Below, one piece after another: positions 45,449-56,629 of a stretch of DNA of 64,000 nt (position 1 is the first letter of the stretch; the number at the start of each line of letters is the position of its first letter). Where the stretch lies: contig CM043705.1 of NCBI GenBank assembly GCA_023935145.1, forward strand, positions 23,235,290-23,299,289. Direction: 5' to 3'. The notes below the pieces were generated by a model. That model did not search any database. It saw nothing but the letters and a program-made list of their open reading frames with translations, and was not told where the DNA came from. The DNA is from Bretschneidera sinensis. Its lineage: Eukaryota; Streptophyta; Magnoliopsida; Brassicales; Akaniaceae. A program made the translations under genes and the position numbers.

Positions 45449-47043
45449 TTGCCTTAATTTCTTAAGGATTTCATTATTTATTTCCAGATTTTTCTTGTTG
45501 GATTTTAAGGCTTGGGGGAATGGTGCCTTAATAGATTTTTGGTCACTTCAAGCTCCGTAGGCAGTTCGGCTTCACTACTAGTTTGACCTTTTCTCATATA
45601 TTCGGTTTTATTCATTGGTGGGATGTGTAGTGACTTACCACTTCGGGTCACAATGGCATTTACATCTTTCAAATTTTCTTGTGCCATATGTTGACCGTGA
45701 GGTATGGACTGAGCTTGGGAAAGGAACTTACCTCGTTCAGTCACACTCAAGGAGCCCATTAATTTAGATACTTGGCTCCTTATTTCTTTGTTTTCCTTAA
45801 CTACTTATGTAATTAAAGCCTCACACCTTTGGTTTATCTTACCTTGTGCTTCTATAAAAGCATGTAAGGTGTCTTCTAAAGAGGTTCTAGAGAATGAGGG
45901 TGCATGATAAGGTGTTAGGTATGATCTAGGGGGTTGTTGTGCATGCTACTGATTTTCAGATTTCCATCTGAAATTAGGGTGATTTTGCCACCATGGATTA
46001 TAAGTGCTAGAGAAGGGTGCGGGAGGTTTCTTGTACATGCCTAAGGCACTACATTGTTCCTTGTACAGCCCTCTCATGTCAACAAATGTGGGGCAATCTT
46101 GAGTGGGATGATCAACCCCACCACACACAAAACATTGTTATAAAGGTTCGGCTTTATTAACCATGTGTGTTGGGTTTTTAGTTTTTAATGCCTCTAACTC
46201 CTTAGTAAGCATTTCGACCTTGGCCTTAAGATTATCCTCTTCCTTAAGATGGTAGATTCCTCCACCACTAGGGTTTCCTATAGGTCGTGACCTATTTGTG
46301 CTTTCAGTAGCACTAGGTCTAGTCCATGTGTGAGCTTTTTCAGCAAGCTCATTGAGGTACTCAATAGCCTCATCAGGGTCTTTTTGCAGAAATTCACCAT
46401 TGCACATCATCTCTACAAATTGGCGTTCTCTATAGATAAAACCCTCATAGAAATAGCTCACTAAACGCCAATTTTCATTCCCATGATGTGGACACATACT
46501 TAACAGCTCTTTAAACTTCTCCCAAGACTGATACAAAGTCTCGTTTTCCTTTTTTGCAAAGGTGGAGATTTGTCTTTTCAATGCATTAGTCTTATGTTGA
46601 GGGAAGTACTTGTTAAAAAGGACTTGGGTCATCTCATTCCATGACCCAATTGATCGTGGTCTCAGTGAGTATAACTAACTCTTAGCTTTATCCTTCAAGG
46701 AGAAAGGAAAAAACTTGACTCTCACGATATCATCAGTTGCATCTTGACTATGAAAAGTCGCAACTACTTCCTCAAATTCTCTAATGTGCACATAGGGGTT
46801 TTCGTTTTCCAAGCCATGAAAAGTAGGGAGTAATTGTATCATCCCTGTTTTAAAATCTTGATGGCGAGTGTTGGCTGGAAACATTATGCATGATGGTGTG
46901 GCTGTCCGGCTAGGATGTAGGTAATCTCTAAGTGTCCTAGCAACATTTTCATTAGGGTTTTCAGCCATGTTAACAAAATTTTCTGTATTTTCTGTTGGGT
47001 GTACACTATGGTTTGATCTAGGCGAGGTTTCACTAACGGACAT
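45449..47043 (-). pseudogene. Athila gag
   Basis: Starts at the ATG at 47043 (MSVSETSPRSNHSVHPTENT) about 210 bases after the primer site. The gag domain is at 46138-47000 (PTFHGLENENPYVHIREFEE, VRVKFFPFSLKDKAKS then a TAA, WNEMTQVLFNKYFPQHKTN, YQSWEKFKELLSMCPHH). A zinc knuckle (CFVCGGVDHPTQDCP) lies near 46100. Then comes a linker with NPWWQNHPNFRW and VTRSGKSL at 45505-45759. A frame change leads into protease near 45500. Confidence 0.88.
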
Positions 47044-47256
47044 GGAAGGGAAAGGTATTTCTAATTCAGGTCCCTTAATGAATCTCCCTCACGAATCTCT
47101 CGGTCTAAGCATACACCAACTGAGTTTTTAAAAGTGATAAGTAAAACAGAACATAACAAAATCAAAAAAAAAATCAAAAAATCAAAACTAATAGAAAAGA
47201 ACGATAGTACCGTCTTGTCTTAAAGTTGACGAACTTCTTTGTAAGTAAGTGTGTTT

Positions 47257-47273
47257 CCCCGGCAATGGTGCCA
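47257..47273 (-). other. Primer-binding site, Asp-tRNA type (diverged)
   Basis: The minus strand reads TGGCACCATTGCCGGGG, close to the TGGCGCCGTTGCCGGGG primer site, a few bases inside the LTR end at 47279. Confidence 0.88.
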
Positions 47274-47436
47274 AAATTTGATTATGCCCAAAGTGTAATG
47301 CGGTAGTTGTAGCACGGCTTTGGGGTGTCGATTCCATAGGGAAACAAATTAACTACAAAAGAAGGTGTAAACCATAACACAAACGATAAAGATTTAAGTG
47401 AGAAAATATGAACAACTACACCTAATATGAAAATAT

Positions 47437-47650
47437 GGTACACCATAGTTGTTTTCTTTTTTGTTGTCTTGTTCTATGTTGTAGATTGGAATTTCAGCAA
47501 GAAGAATGGCATGCAATTTACTTGGTGGTACACATTTTCCAGCACCTGTGCACTCGCACTTACAAAGGGAGTTTTTATTTACTCTCTCTTTAACATTGAG
47601 GACAATGCAAATTTTAAGTTGGGGGTGGAGACGTATTTCTTTAAAATTGC
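47437..47650 (+). repeat. Inverted copy of internal 3' region inside the 5' LTR
   Basis: About 214 bases (GGTACACCATAGTTG to TTTAAAATTGC) match the reverse complement of 39451-39665 with only a handful of differences. Relative to the element it is antisense. It includes the internal polypurine motif AAGTTGGGGGTG. Confidence 0.92.
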
Positions 47651-47806
47651 GGTGCTACTTGAGGAGCACCGCGGTGCTAGGCATAATCTGGCTGGGTGAG
47701 CTTTTGGGCACCGCGGTGCTGGCTGTTTGTTCACAATGAAGGAGTTTCTGGGCACTGCAGTGCTGACTGAGGAGCACCGCAGTGCCACCGCGGTGCTCGC
47801 TGTTTG
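47645..47806. repeat. AGCACCGCGGTGCT palindrome cluster in Athila 5' LTR
   Basis: Includes GAGCACCGCGGTGCT, GGGCACCGCGGTGCT, GGGCACTGCAGTGCT and GAGCACCGCAGTGCC followed by ACCGCGGTGCT. Equivalent to 37697-37882 with one spacer-plus-motif unit fewer. Confidence 0.88.
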
Positions 47807-48059
47807 CTGATTTTCTTCATGCTTTGCCTCTCCGCAGCCACTCCTATGCTTCGTCGTGCATGGAACATTGGTGCTTTTAAACAACGATCGTTTCTTCTTC
47901 TCTTTGGACTCAAAATACCTTAAAATGCACTGGAATAAGTTAGCGGTACAATAATATTACTTAAGAGTTATCAACACATAAAAGTGTAATAAAGACCGAG
48001 AAGAATCATAAAATACTAACAATTAAACATCGTTGAGATACATTTTATGACTCTTATCA

Positions 48060-48064
48060 TGGCT
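48060..48064. repeat. Target-site duplication TGGCT, right copy
   Basis: Exact match to 36823-36827. Confidence 0.92.
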
Positions 48065-49332
48065 CAAGCTATAGTGGACACGAATCAGGTATCGTACATA
48101 TAAAACAACTTAAATATAGGGTTGGCAGAGATTTGATCTGTTTTCTGTCCCACTTCCCATCCAAAGAATTAATTAGATGTTTAAATTCTATGTTATTTTT
48201 AAAAAGAAAAATAGAAACGGCTGCAAGATCATGTTTTAAAAGGAACGGTACTAAAGAGACACCTAGCATTGCCATTCATTACTTATATTCCACAATCAGC
48301 CAATCAAAATTACCCACATTCTTTACTATATTTCTTTACTCGTTATAACAATTTTTAAGGATAAATTGATAAGTTATGAGCTATACATATAGTCACCATG
48401 TCATGAAAGTAGCGCTGAGACCGAGCTTAATTGAATCAAGATTCCAAAAAAAAAAAAAAGTTGGATATCACTAAGAAGAAAAGGAATTTTAATTAAGGAA
48501 GCTCCAATTATACCAAGTTTTGCAAACGTACGTTGATTGAACCTCGCTTCCATAAAAACTGCAGGCATGGTATCTCTTTTAAACAACATTTGGCATCTTG
48601 CATTTGTAAAGAGAATTAGTGATGCTTGGAAAAGCTGGGTGAGAAAGCTAGTAAATATGGACATGATCAGATTCCATATATGGAGAAGATCGTAGAAGTA
48701 TTTCCTCTTCTTTAATTATAAAGAATTGGACTAGTAATTAAGTGCGCTTCCAGTAATTGGATGGAATACAATTTAATTAACTACTGAAGTTAGCAAGGTG
48801 GATCATCATACTCTTTTTTCTTGAGTGTTTGGGTTCAAATCTTCCTACTATGATGGGATAAGTTAGATCTTAGTTTACATGATGGTTTGTGTCTAGTGAA
48901 AACACTCACATAACATTTGATAGGAACATCACTTCTCCCTTCAAACATTTTTTCGTTTGAAAAAAATACTAATTATACAAACGCATAGCTTAATATTGGT
49001 TATAACATGCACCTTGGTGCATTCTTGGATGTCAAACCTAATTGATTATGTAAAATATTGAACCACTTTTGCGGTTTGATCAGTTTTCACTTTAATTCAT
49101 GTGGTTTTTTTAGACTGTGTTATTTGCATTTTGGTGGATTTCAAGTTTGAAAGTCTATTTTGGGCATAATGAAGAAAAATAAAATGCTCGATGAAGAAGA
49201 ATAAAAATGAAGATGAGAAGTATAGTGTGTTAATGTTTTGTTTAAACTTTCATGTTTTGTGTGTTTTCAAAGAAGAAAAAAGTAATTATAAAACAAATTG
49301 AAAATACAAATATACTGAAACTTTTCTGGCAC
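48065..49332. other. Unassigned intergenic DNA
   Basis: About 1.3 kb of AT-rich sequence continuous with 35588-36822 before the Athila insertion. Short frames on both strands show no family resemblance. Nothing further can be supported. Confidence 0.5.
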
Positions 49333-49560
49333 TGTTAATGTATATGATTGGTATTGCAGTATTAGTGTTCTATTCCTATTGCAATATTGGTGTTCTATTC
49401 TTATATATTACAATATTGATTTCTTAATGTATTTATTATTACTATTTAGATTCCTAATTCTATTAAACATTGTACTAGTAGACTATATATAGGATTGTAC
49501 TGTTATAAAATATACAATTAATAATACAAAAATTCTTCTCCAATTCCTTTTATTTAAACA
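49333..49560 (+). repeat. 5' LTR of degenerate copia element
   Basis: TGTTAATGTATATGATTGG to TTTATTTAAACA. A TATA-like stretch (CTATATATAGG) is at 49483-49493. The primer site just inside reads AGTATCAAAGCC, a decayed form of TGGTATCAGAGC. Confidence 0.85.
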
Positions 49561-49882
49561 TAGTATCAAAGCCATCGTTGCTCCTCCATTGAGCCATTGT
49601 CGCTCATAAATCCGGTGGTCACGCTCCAATCAGACATTGTTATCACTGTGTAACATTGGAGTTCCGATGTACACCAGCTAACCCATTCTTCATCCACGAT
49701 CAAAGTTTGAGTCATCTCTAGTATTCTACAATCACTTCTTCTTTGTTAATCCAACACCTCTTTACCTTTGTTCTTCATTTTTTTTTTGTTTTATTATATT
49801 TGTTTTTCCGTCTTTGGTTCTTTGTTGTGTTACTGCACTATTAAAAAAATGAAAACAAAAAAAAAAGCAAAAAAAAAAATTG

Positions 49883-51880
49883 ATGGCATCTCAAAATGAT
49901 GTTATAAAACCTATTCATGTTATTTTGGATGATTCAAATTACTCCTATTGGGCACAACAAATGTGTCAGTTCTTATAAGGTCGTAAACTTTGGAAAATTG
50001 TGATTGGTGAGACCTCTAAACCCGTTCGACAGAATGATGAGTCAGAAACTGACTTTTGCATTCGTATAGTTGACTGAGTTACTGATAATGCCAAAATAAT
50101 CAGTAGGATTTCCAACACTTTAGTCCCTAAAATAAATTAATTAGTTAGACCATTCAAAATGACACAGTAAGTTTGAAATTATTATGTGTAGATATTTACT
50201 GTCACTGAACAAAGCTCTTAGTATCATATTGATTTAGATTTTCATCGTCTTTGGCAAGCACATGGCTAGTCTATTTCAGATTATCATAGTTAAATGGCCA
50301 TTATTTGGTATAAAAAATTTGCTCCATAGCAGTGTAGTTCTTGCATAGCACATTATACTACCTTTCAAGATAACTAGCATTTGAGACAGTTTTTGATGGG
50401 TCTTCATGATGATTTTGAGTTTATAAGTTCCTCTCTTCTTAATAGGAGTCATGCTCCTATACTCTCTCTAGTGCCCTTGTTGAGCTACGGTCTAAAGAAA
50501 CCAAAAAGAAAAGTGTTGCCTCTCTCCCTGTTCATCCATCTCACTCAAGACTTGTTGTATCTCCAATTCCATATATGACTCCTTCTCAGGCCACCCAAAC
50601 TATTTTGGCTACACCCCATAGTTCTCAGTGACCCTAGTCACACCCTTCCGATAAGTATTGTTACTATCACAAAAGCAACACTCATACCTCAACTGACTGC
50701 AATTTTTTGAAAAGAATGAATCAAAATCAGTACTCTAAGCCTCCTCCTAATTCTAGTCAAAATACTTATCAGTCTATTGCAATTGCTAATTATACCTCAT
50801 ATATCGAGCCTGTCTCTTCTACTTTCCCAACTCAACTCACTGTAGTTGAATTGAAAGCTTTCTCTCTATATCACTGGTCCCAATGTGGTACTTTTACATT
50901 TATTCTTTTGGATCTAGTTTTTTTGCTCTTTCAATCATACCATGTAACAAACCACGACTTTTTTATTCCACTTATTGTAATCACAAGACCTCTAATAATA
51001 CCTTATTTTCTTAGAAAAAGCCAAGTAGCTCTATTTCTCCTATTCGAATTGCTGATTGCAATACCATTACTGATTCATTTTGGAGTGAAGTCACCCTCAC
51101 CATCAATCGCACTCCTTCCATTACTTAAGGTAATAAAACTCCTTATGAGTGCCTTTATGGTTTTCTTCTTACTTATAATGATCTTCGTGTCTTTGGATGT
51201 GTACGTTTTGTCCAACTTCAATCTCATGAATGAAATAAACTAGAACCACGTTCTCGCTTATGTTGTTTCTTAGGTTATGGAATAAGGCAGAAAATATATC
51301 GTTGTTATTATCCCATCTCTAAGAGATTACGAGTGTCTCGTCGTGTTGTTTTTTTGGGAACACGTCCTTTTTTCCTAATTGACCTTTTTCAATTTAGGTA
51401 TAAACTCTCACAACACGGAAACTCCTCTTACTAATCCTCCTATAGACTTGTTTCCAAAACCTGCTCCAGTTTGTTTTAACACCAGTTGATACCACTTCTA
51501 CGAATCTTCCTGGCAGCTCTTCACTGCCTGAAAATCCACCTTCAGAGTCTTCTCATCATCATACTTGAGTAAGAGCTCTTCCTTCTAATCTTTATGATTA
51601 TCACTTTTACTATGCTCTTTCTACTTTACATGAACCTAACACCTTTCGTGAAGCCTCAATTGATCCTTTTTAGCAAAATGCTATGACAAAAGAACTAAAT
51701 GCTCTCGTTAAAACTCAGACTTGGGACTTAGTTGATTTACCTCCAAGAAAATCTATTGTGGCTTGTAAATGGGTATATAAGATTAAAACTCATGCAAATA
51801 GAAGTCTTGAATATTACAAGACACGTCTAGCAGCCATAAGGTTTACTTAGGAGTATGGCATTGATTATGAGGAGAGCTTT
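49883..51880 (+). pseudogene. copia gag, protease/integrase fragments and RT N-part
   Basis: gag starts at the ATG at 49883 (MASQNDVIKPIHVILDDSNY, SYWAQQM) and has an early stop. Later gag includes LRQFLMGLHDDFEFISSSLL and a C-x2-H-x4-H-x4-C-like knuckle (CYYHKSNTHTSTDC). A protease-region remnant (SISPIRIAD) is followed directly by the integrase C-terminus (INRTPSIT, NKTPYECLYGF, LRVFGCVRFV, CCFLGYG, SKRLRVSRRVVFL), implying a deletion of the integrase core. RT begins with EASIDPFWQNAMTKELNALV, WDLVDLPPRKSIVACKWVYK and EYGIDYEESF, where the gypsy element interrupts it. Confidence 0.82.
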
Positions 51881-53300
51881 TGTAATACCCATGCTCTTAG
51901 AGTATGGGTAAAGAAGTAAATTGATAAATATGATATGAAATTAAAATAATATATATGTGAAAGATTTATTATTGAATAAAATAGTTTTCAAAAAAAAATT
52001 TGAAGCATCTAGGAGGACAAAAGAAAACAAAAAAAAGTTTTGTAACAAAAAAACAAAAGGGTCGTCTGGACAGGATAAGAAAGAAAACAAAAAAATAAAA
52101 AAAAATTTGGCCAACACCTGGATGTTCAGATGCTAGCTCCAAGATATGCAAAGTTTGCATGTGAGACAGCAAAATGAAAGAAAAAGGACTGAACGGTGGT
52201 GGTGGGATTTGGTATAAAAAGTTATCATTTTTGTTCTTGTTTTATTATTTTACCAAATCCTGTTTGGTTTTCTTCATTCTCCAATACAAACTACTTTATT
52301 TCTTTAAACACTTGAGGACTAAAAGAAAAGTTGAAAGAGTAAAATTTTGAAGGAGTTTACGGGAGAAATTTATAGAGAGTTACGGGAAGCTCTAAGAAAA
52401 ATAGTAGGTAATAACGTGAAGTTTATTTTTAAAATTTAGCATACATGAAATTCTCGAAATTTAATGTGGGAATTTTCAAAGGATGTGAATTATGGAGGAA
52501 TTGAAGAATAAATGAGAAATTTAATATAAATATTATGTCAGGCGTTGACGATCAACAACCGGAAGAAATTACTGAAAAGAGCAGGAAAGGCAAGGAGATG
52601 ATCCATGAGTAGCTCTAAATAGTACATGGTGAGTTAGATTTACTTCAAGTAATCAAGATAAAAATGAAATATATAGTGATAGTATTTGAATAAATCATTA
52701 ACTTATGATTTGGTGATAGATGAAAGTTGGTTTATAGGTATGATAGTAATAGTGGATGTGTAGAGAATTATTTTATGAGAAATAATATTATTGGAATAAT
52801 GAGTCAATTTAATAATGAAGGTGATAAGTGAAATTCTTGACGAGCTATGGTTGATGATTTGATATGATTTATGAGGAGAGAAATTTAGTAGAATTTTTCA
52901 AATAATAATTTGAGAATAATCAAGATAGCTAATTTGAATGTTTGAAGACATGCTTGTTTCTATATTATTGTTCATATGCATATTTCATATCATTATTCAT
53001 ATACATATGGATGAAATAAAATAACCAGGAAGGCAGCCAGTCTAAATGAAATAAAATAACCAGGAAGGCAGCCAGTCTAAATGAAAACTGTGGCAGCCGA
53101 TATATGCTGAAAGTAAAAGAACCAGGAGGGCAACTGGTCTAAATGAGAATAAAAGAGCTGGGAAGGCAGCCGGTCTAAATGACAATGAAAGAACTAGGAA
53201 GGCAGCCGATCTAAGATAAAAACATGCCGATATGTAGGAAGATGTTCCCAATTAATAATTCATGCATTGCATCTATTTTAAATATTGATTTTATTATTGA
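51881..53300 (+). repeat. Truncated 5' LTR of nested gypsy element
   Basis: Matches 56630-57957 of the 3' LTR up to TTTTATTATTGAGATG, then switches to internal sequence. It contains ~35-bp tandem repeats at 53011-53222. Confidence 0.87.
53011..53222 (+). repeat. LTR minisatellite (about 35-40 bp units)
   Basis: Units of the form ATGAAATAAAATAACCAGGA plus AGGCAGCCAGTCTAA repeat about five times. The first two are exact with a 35-bp period and later ones vary. The 3' LTR has about four units at 57724-57870, and the related LTR at 27000-27210 has diverged units on the other strand. Confidence 0.85.
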
Positions 53301-56300
53301 GATGCAACCCATTCTTTTGCATCCAGTATTCATATGAAGTTTATTGAAATATATATTAATACTTTGATGTATAATGTTATTGTTGAAGTTCCCACTAGAG
53401 ATAGAGTGATAATCATAAATGTTTACAAGGATCGTGTGATTCATATCAGTGATAGAGAGTTTGAAGTTGATTTGTTTTCTTTGAATATGGTTGATTGTTT
53501 TAAGGAAAATGTACCATGCAGGATACCTGGACATGAGGAGTTTAACTTTCAGGGAAAAACTCAAGGTAGTTGTAAATTGTCTTATTTTTGCTCTGACTAC
53601 TAATAGATGGTTGAAGAAGGGTTGTGAGGAGTATTGGGCATACATAATGGATTCTAAAAAGGAAAATATGAAGTTAGAATAAATCTTAGTGGTGAAAGAT
53701 TTTTCTAATGTATTTCTTGATGAGTTGTCTAGTTTGTCTCCCAGTGGGGAGATTAAATTCTCTATTGATATGATACCAGGTTCATCACATATATCTATAG
53801 CACCTTATAGAATGACACCAGCTAAGTTGAGAGAGTTGAATGTACCATTTTAAGAATTGTTAGATAAACAATTTATCAGACTTAGTGCATTTGGAGAGCC
53901 TTTATATTGTTGTGAAGAAGAAAGATAAAATGATGAAATTGTGTATAAACTATATCCAGCTGAATAAGATAACCATTAAGAACAAATATCCTTTACCTAG
54001 GATAGATGATTTATTTAAGAAGTTACAGAAAGCAAGGATATTTTCTAAGGTAGACCTGAGATCATGTTATCACCAGTTAAGGATAGAGGAGGGAGACGTG
54101 CCTAAAACTGCTCTTAGGACATGTTATGGTCATAAGTTTCTTGTGATACCATTTGGGTTGACTTATGTTACAGTTGGATTCATGAACTTGATGAATAGAG
54201 TGTTTAAACTATATCTCTACAAGTTTATGGTTGTTTTTGACATTCTGATATATTCTAAGACAAAAGAACAACATATGAAGAATTTAGAAATAGTGTTGGA
54301 GATTCTGAGGAAAGAGAGATTATATAAAGAAAAAAATTTAATGTGAATTTTGACTTAATAAAGTTACTTTCTTGAGACATGTAGTGTCTAGAAATGGTAT
54401 AACAGTTGATCTACAGAAGATAGAGACAATGTTGAGTTGGGAGAGACCAACTAATGTGACTGAAATTTGAAGCTTCTTGGCGTTGGTAGGTTATTATAGA
54501 CGATTTATCCATAATTCTTCTATTATTGCAATACTATTGACTAGATTGACCAGGAAAGATGTGAGATTTGTATGGTCTGGGGAGTGTGAGAAAATTTTCC
54601 AATTACTAAAGGAGAAATTAACTACAGTTCTAGTATTGGTGCTTCCTTCTGCTAATGAAAGATTTGTGGTGTATAGTAATGCATCCCATCAAGAGTTAGG
54701 ATGTGTGTTAATGCAACATGGGAAGATAATGGCATATACTTCTAGGCAATTGAGGAATAATAAGAGAAATTACCCTACCCATAACTTAGAGTTAGTTAGC
54801 ATAGTCTTTGCTTTAAAGATTTGGGAACATCATCTGTCTAAAGCCACTTGTGAGATATTCACTAATCATACGAGTTTGACATACTTACCTACCTAGAAAG
54901 AGTTGCATTTGAGACATAAGCGGTGGATAGAGTTGATTAGTGACTATGATTGTATAAATTCACTATCATTGAGGAAAGGTGAATGTGGTAACAGATGTAT
55001 TGAGTAGAAAGTTTACAAGAACAGTAACTGCTATTGAGAGTCATTATATGAAATTGATGATAGATTTAAGGGAAATAAGAATGAAGTTAAATATCAGTGA
55101 TAGAGAATCATTGTTAACAAATATGGTTGTATAGTCATCCACAGTCGAATGTTTGTTAGAGATGCAAGGTAGAAATGAAGAGATAGAAAAGATTAAGCAG
55201 GAAGTGCTTAGTAGAAAGTAATATGAGTTCAAAAATTAGAAATGATGGTATTATGGTATTGGAACATAGAATTTGTGTTCCCAATGATGCAAAGTTGAGA
55301 AATGAGATATTGAGAGAGGCACATGATGATGTAGATTCGATGCAACCGAGTAACAATAAGATGTATAGAGGATTGAAACAGAATTTTTGGTAGTCAGGAT
55401 TGAAGAGGGATGTAGCGGAATACATTTCTAAATATTTGGTTTTTCTGTAAATGAAGTATGAGAAAAGATATTCAACTGACTTACTACAGCATCTTCCAGT
55501 GCCTAAATAGCTGTGGGAGAATGTAAATATGGTTTTTGTTTCTGGATTTCCCCTTACCCAGAGAGCTTTTGATGTTGTGTGAGTGATTGTAGATAGATTA
55601 TCTAAACCATCTCATTTTCGTCTTATTAAACTACTTGGAGTCCTAAAAAGTTAGTTGAACTGTATGTAGCTGAGATGGTAAGATTGCATAAAGTGCCTTT
55701 GAGCATTGTATCAGATAGAGATGCTAAATTTAAATCTTTGTTTTTGGAAAGGCTTTCAAAAAACAAAACAAAAAAAAATAAGCCATGGTTACACAGTTAC
55801 AATTTAGTACAACTTTTCACCCTCAAACAGATGAGCAGATATAAAAGTTTATTAGAATACTAGAAGATATGTTAAAGGCAAATGTGATGAGTTCTCAGTA
55901 AGTTGTGATGCTTACTTGCCATTAATTGAATTTGCTTATAAAAATCAACATCAATCTAGTATTGGGATGGCACCATCTGAGTCTTTATATGGTAGGAGGT
56001 GTAGAACTTCAGTATGCTGGAAAGAAGTTGGAGAGAGAAAGATATTTAGTCTAGAAATAATAAATCTGACTACTGAGATGATCAAACTGGTTAGAGATAA
56101 CCGTAAAATAGTACAAAGTAGACCGAGTAGCTATGCTGATAATAGGAGAAGACCTCTTAAGTTTCAAATAGATGGTTGGGTGTATTTAAAAATATCTCCA
56201 TGGAAAGGTGTATTGAGATTTCAACAGGAAAAGAAAGTTGAGTCCGAGATATGTGGGACCCTATAAGGTTGTTGAGAAAGTTGGGCTAGTTGTGTATAGC

Positions 56301-56629
56301 CTGGAATTTCCTCCAAAGTTGAAACAGTTACACAATGTGTTCATGTTTCACTTTTGAGAAAGTGTTTACATGATGAATCTCATAATATTTCGAGTCATGC
56401 TGTAGAAATTAAGGAAGGTGTGACTTTTATACAAGTACCAATGAGAAAATTAGATAGAAAAGAACAAGTTTTGTGTAATAAAGTAACTCTAGTAGTTCTG
56501 TAGCGGAACAAAGATACTGAAAAAATTATGTGAGAATGTGAAGCAACTATGAAGAAATATTATCCATAATTGTTTCTTGAGTTAGGTAAGGAAATTTTGA
56601 GGATGAAATTTTTATATGGTTGGTAGAAT
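53301..56629 (+). pseudogene. Degenerate Ty3/gypsy pol
   Basis: Begins at the end of protease (VDCFKENVPCRIPGHEEFNF), then a linker (MTPAKLRELNVPF), RT ([55 protein letters not shown]). The catalytic VVFIDDILIYS is reduced to VVFDILIYS, losing two codons. RNase H is at 54477-54896 (LALVGYYRRF, YSNASHQELGCVLMQHGK, YTSRQLRNNKRNYPTHNLEL). Integrase is at 55250-56270 (LREAHDD, VIVDRLSKPSHF, VSDRDAKFKSLF, FHPQTDEQ, IEFAYKNQHQSSIGMAP, LYGRRCRT) and a tail reaches about 56610. Stops throughout. Confidence 0.83.

Larger units (their letters stand above)
36828..48059 (-). mobile_element. Athila-type Ty3/gypsy retrotransposon (11.2 kb)
   Basis: Flanked by perfect TGGCT duplications. Minus-strand order: rearranged 5' LTR, Asp-tRNA-type primer site, gag, protease, RT, RNase H, integrase, palindrome cluster, extra ORF, long 3' untranslated DNA with an internal polypurine motif, terminal polypurine tract and 3' LTR. 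The D-L-G-A-S-V-N-L-I-P protease motif, CMCIDYRKLN, the RT motif FMDD, and the extra ORF followed by a long 3' region support the Athila lineage. Multiple frameshifts and stops. Confidence 0.93.
47279..48059 (-). repeat. Rearranged 5' LTR of Athila element (781 bp)
   Basis: Outer parts match the 3' LTR (TGATTATGCCC at the start, GACTCTTATCA at the end). After GAGAAAATATGAAC the sequence jumps over several hundred LTR bases to ACAACTACACCTA, then to an inverted internal segment (47437-47650), then back to LTR at the palindrome cluster. The region equivalent to the TATA box is missing. Confidence 0.9.
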
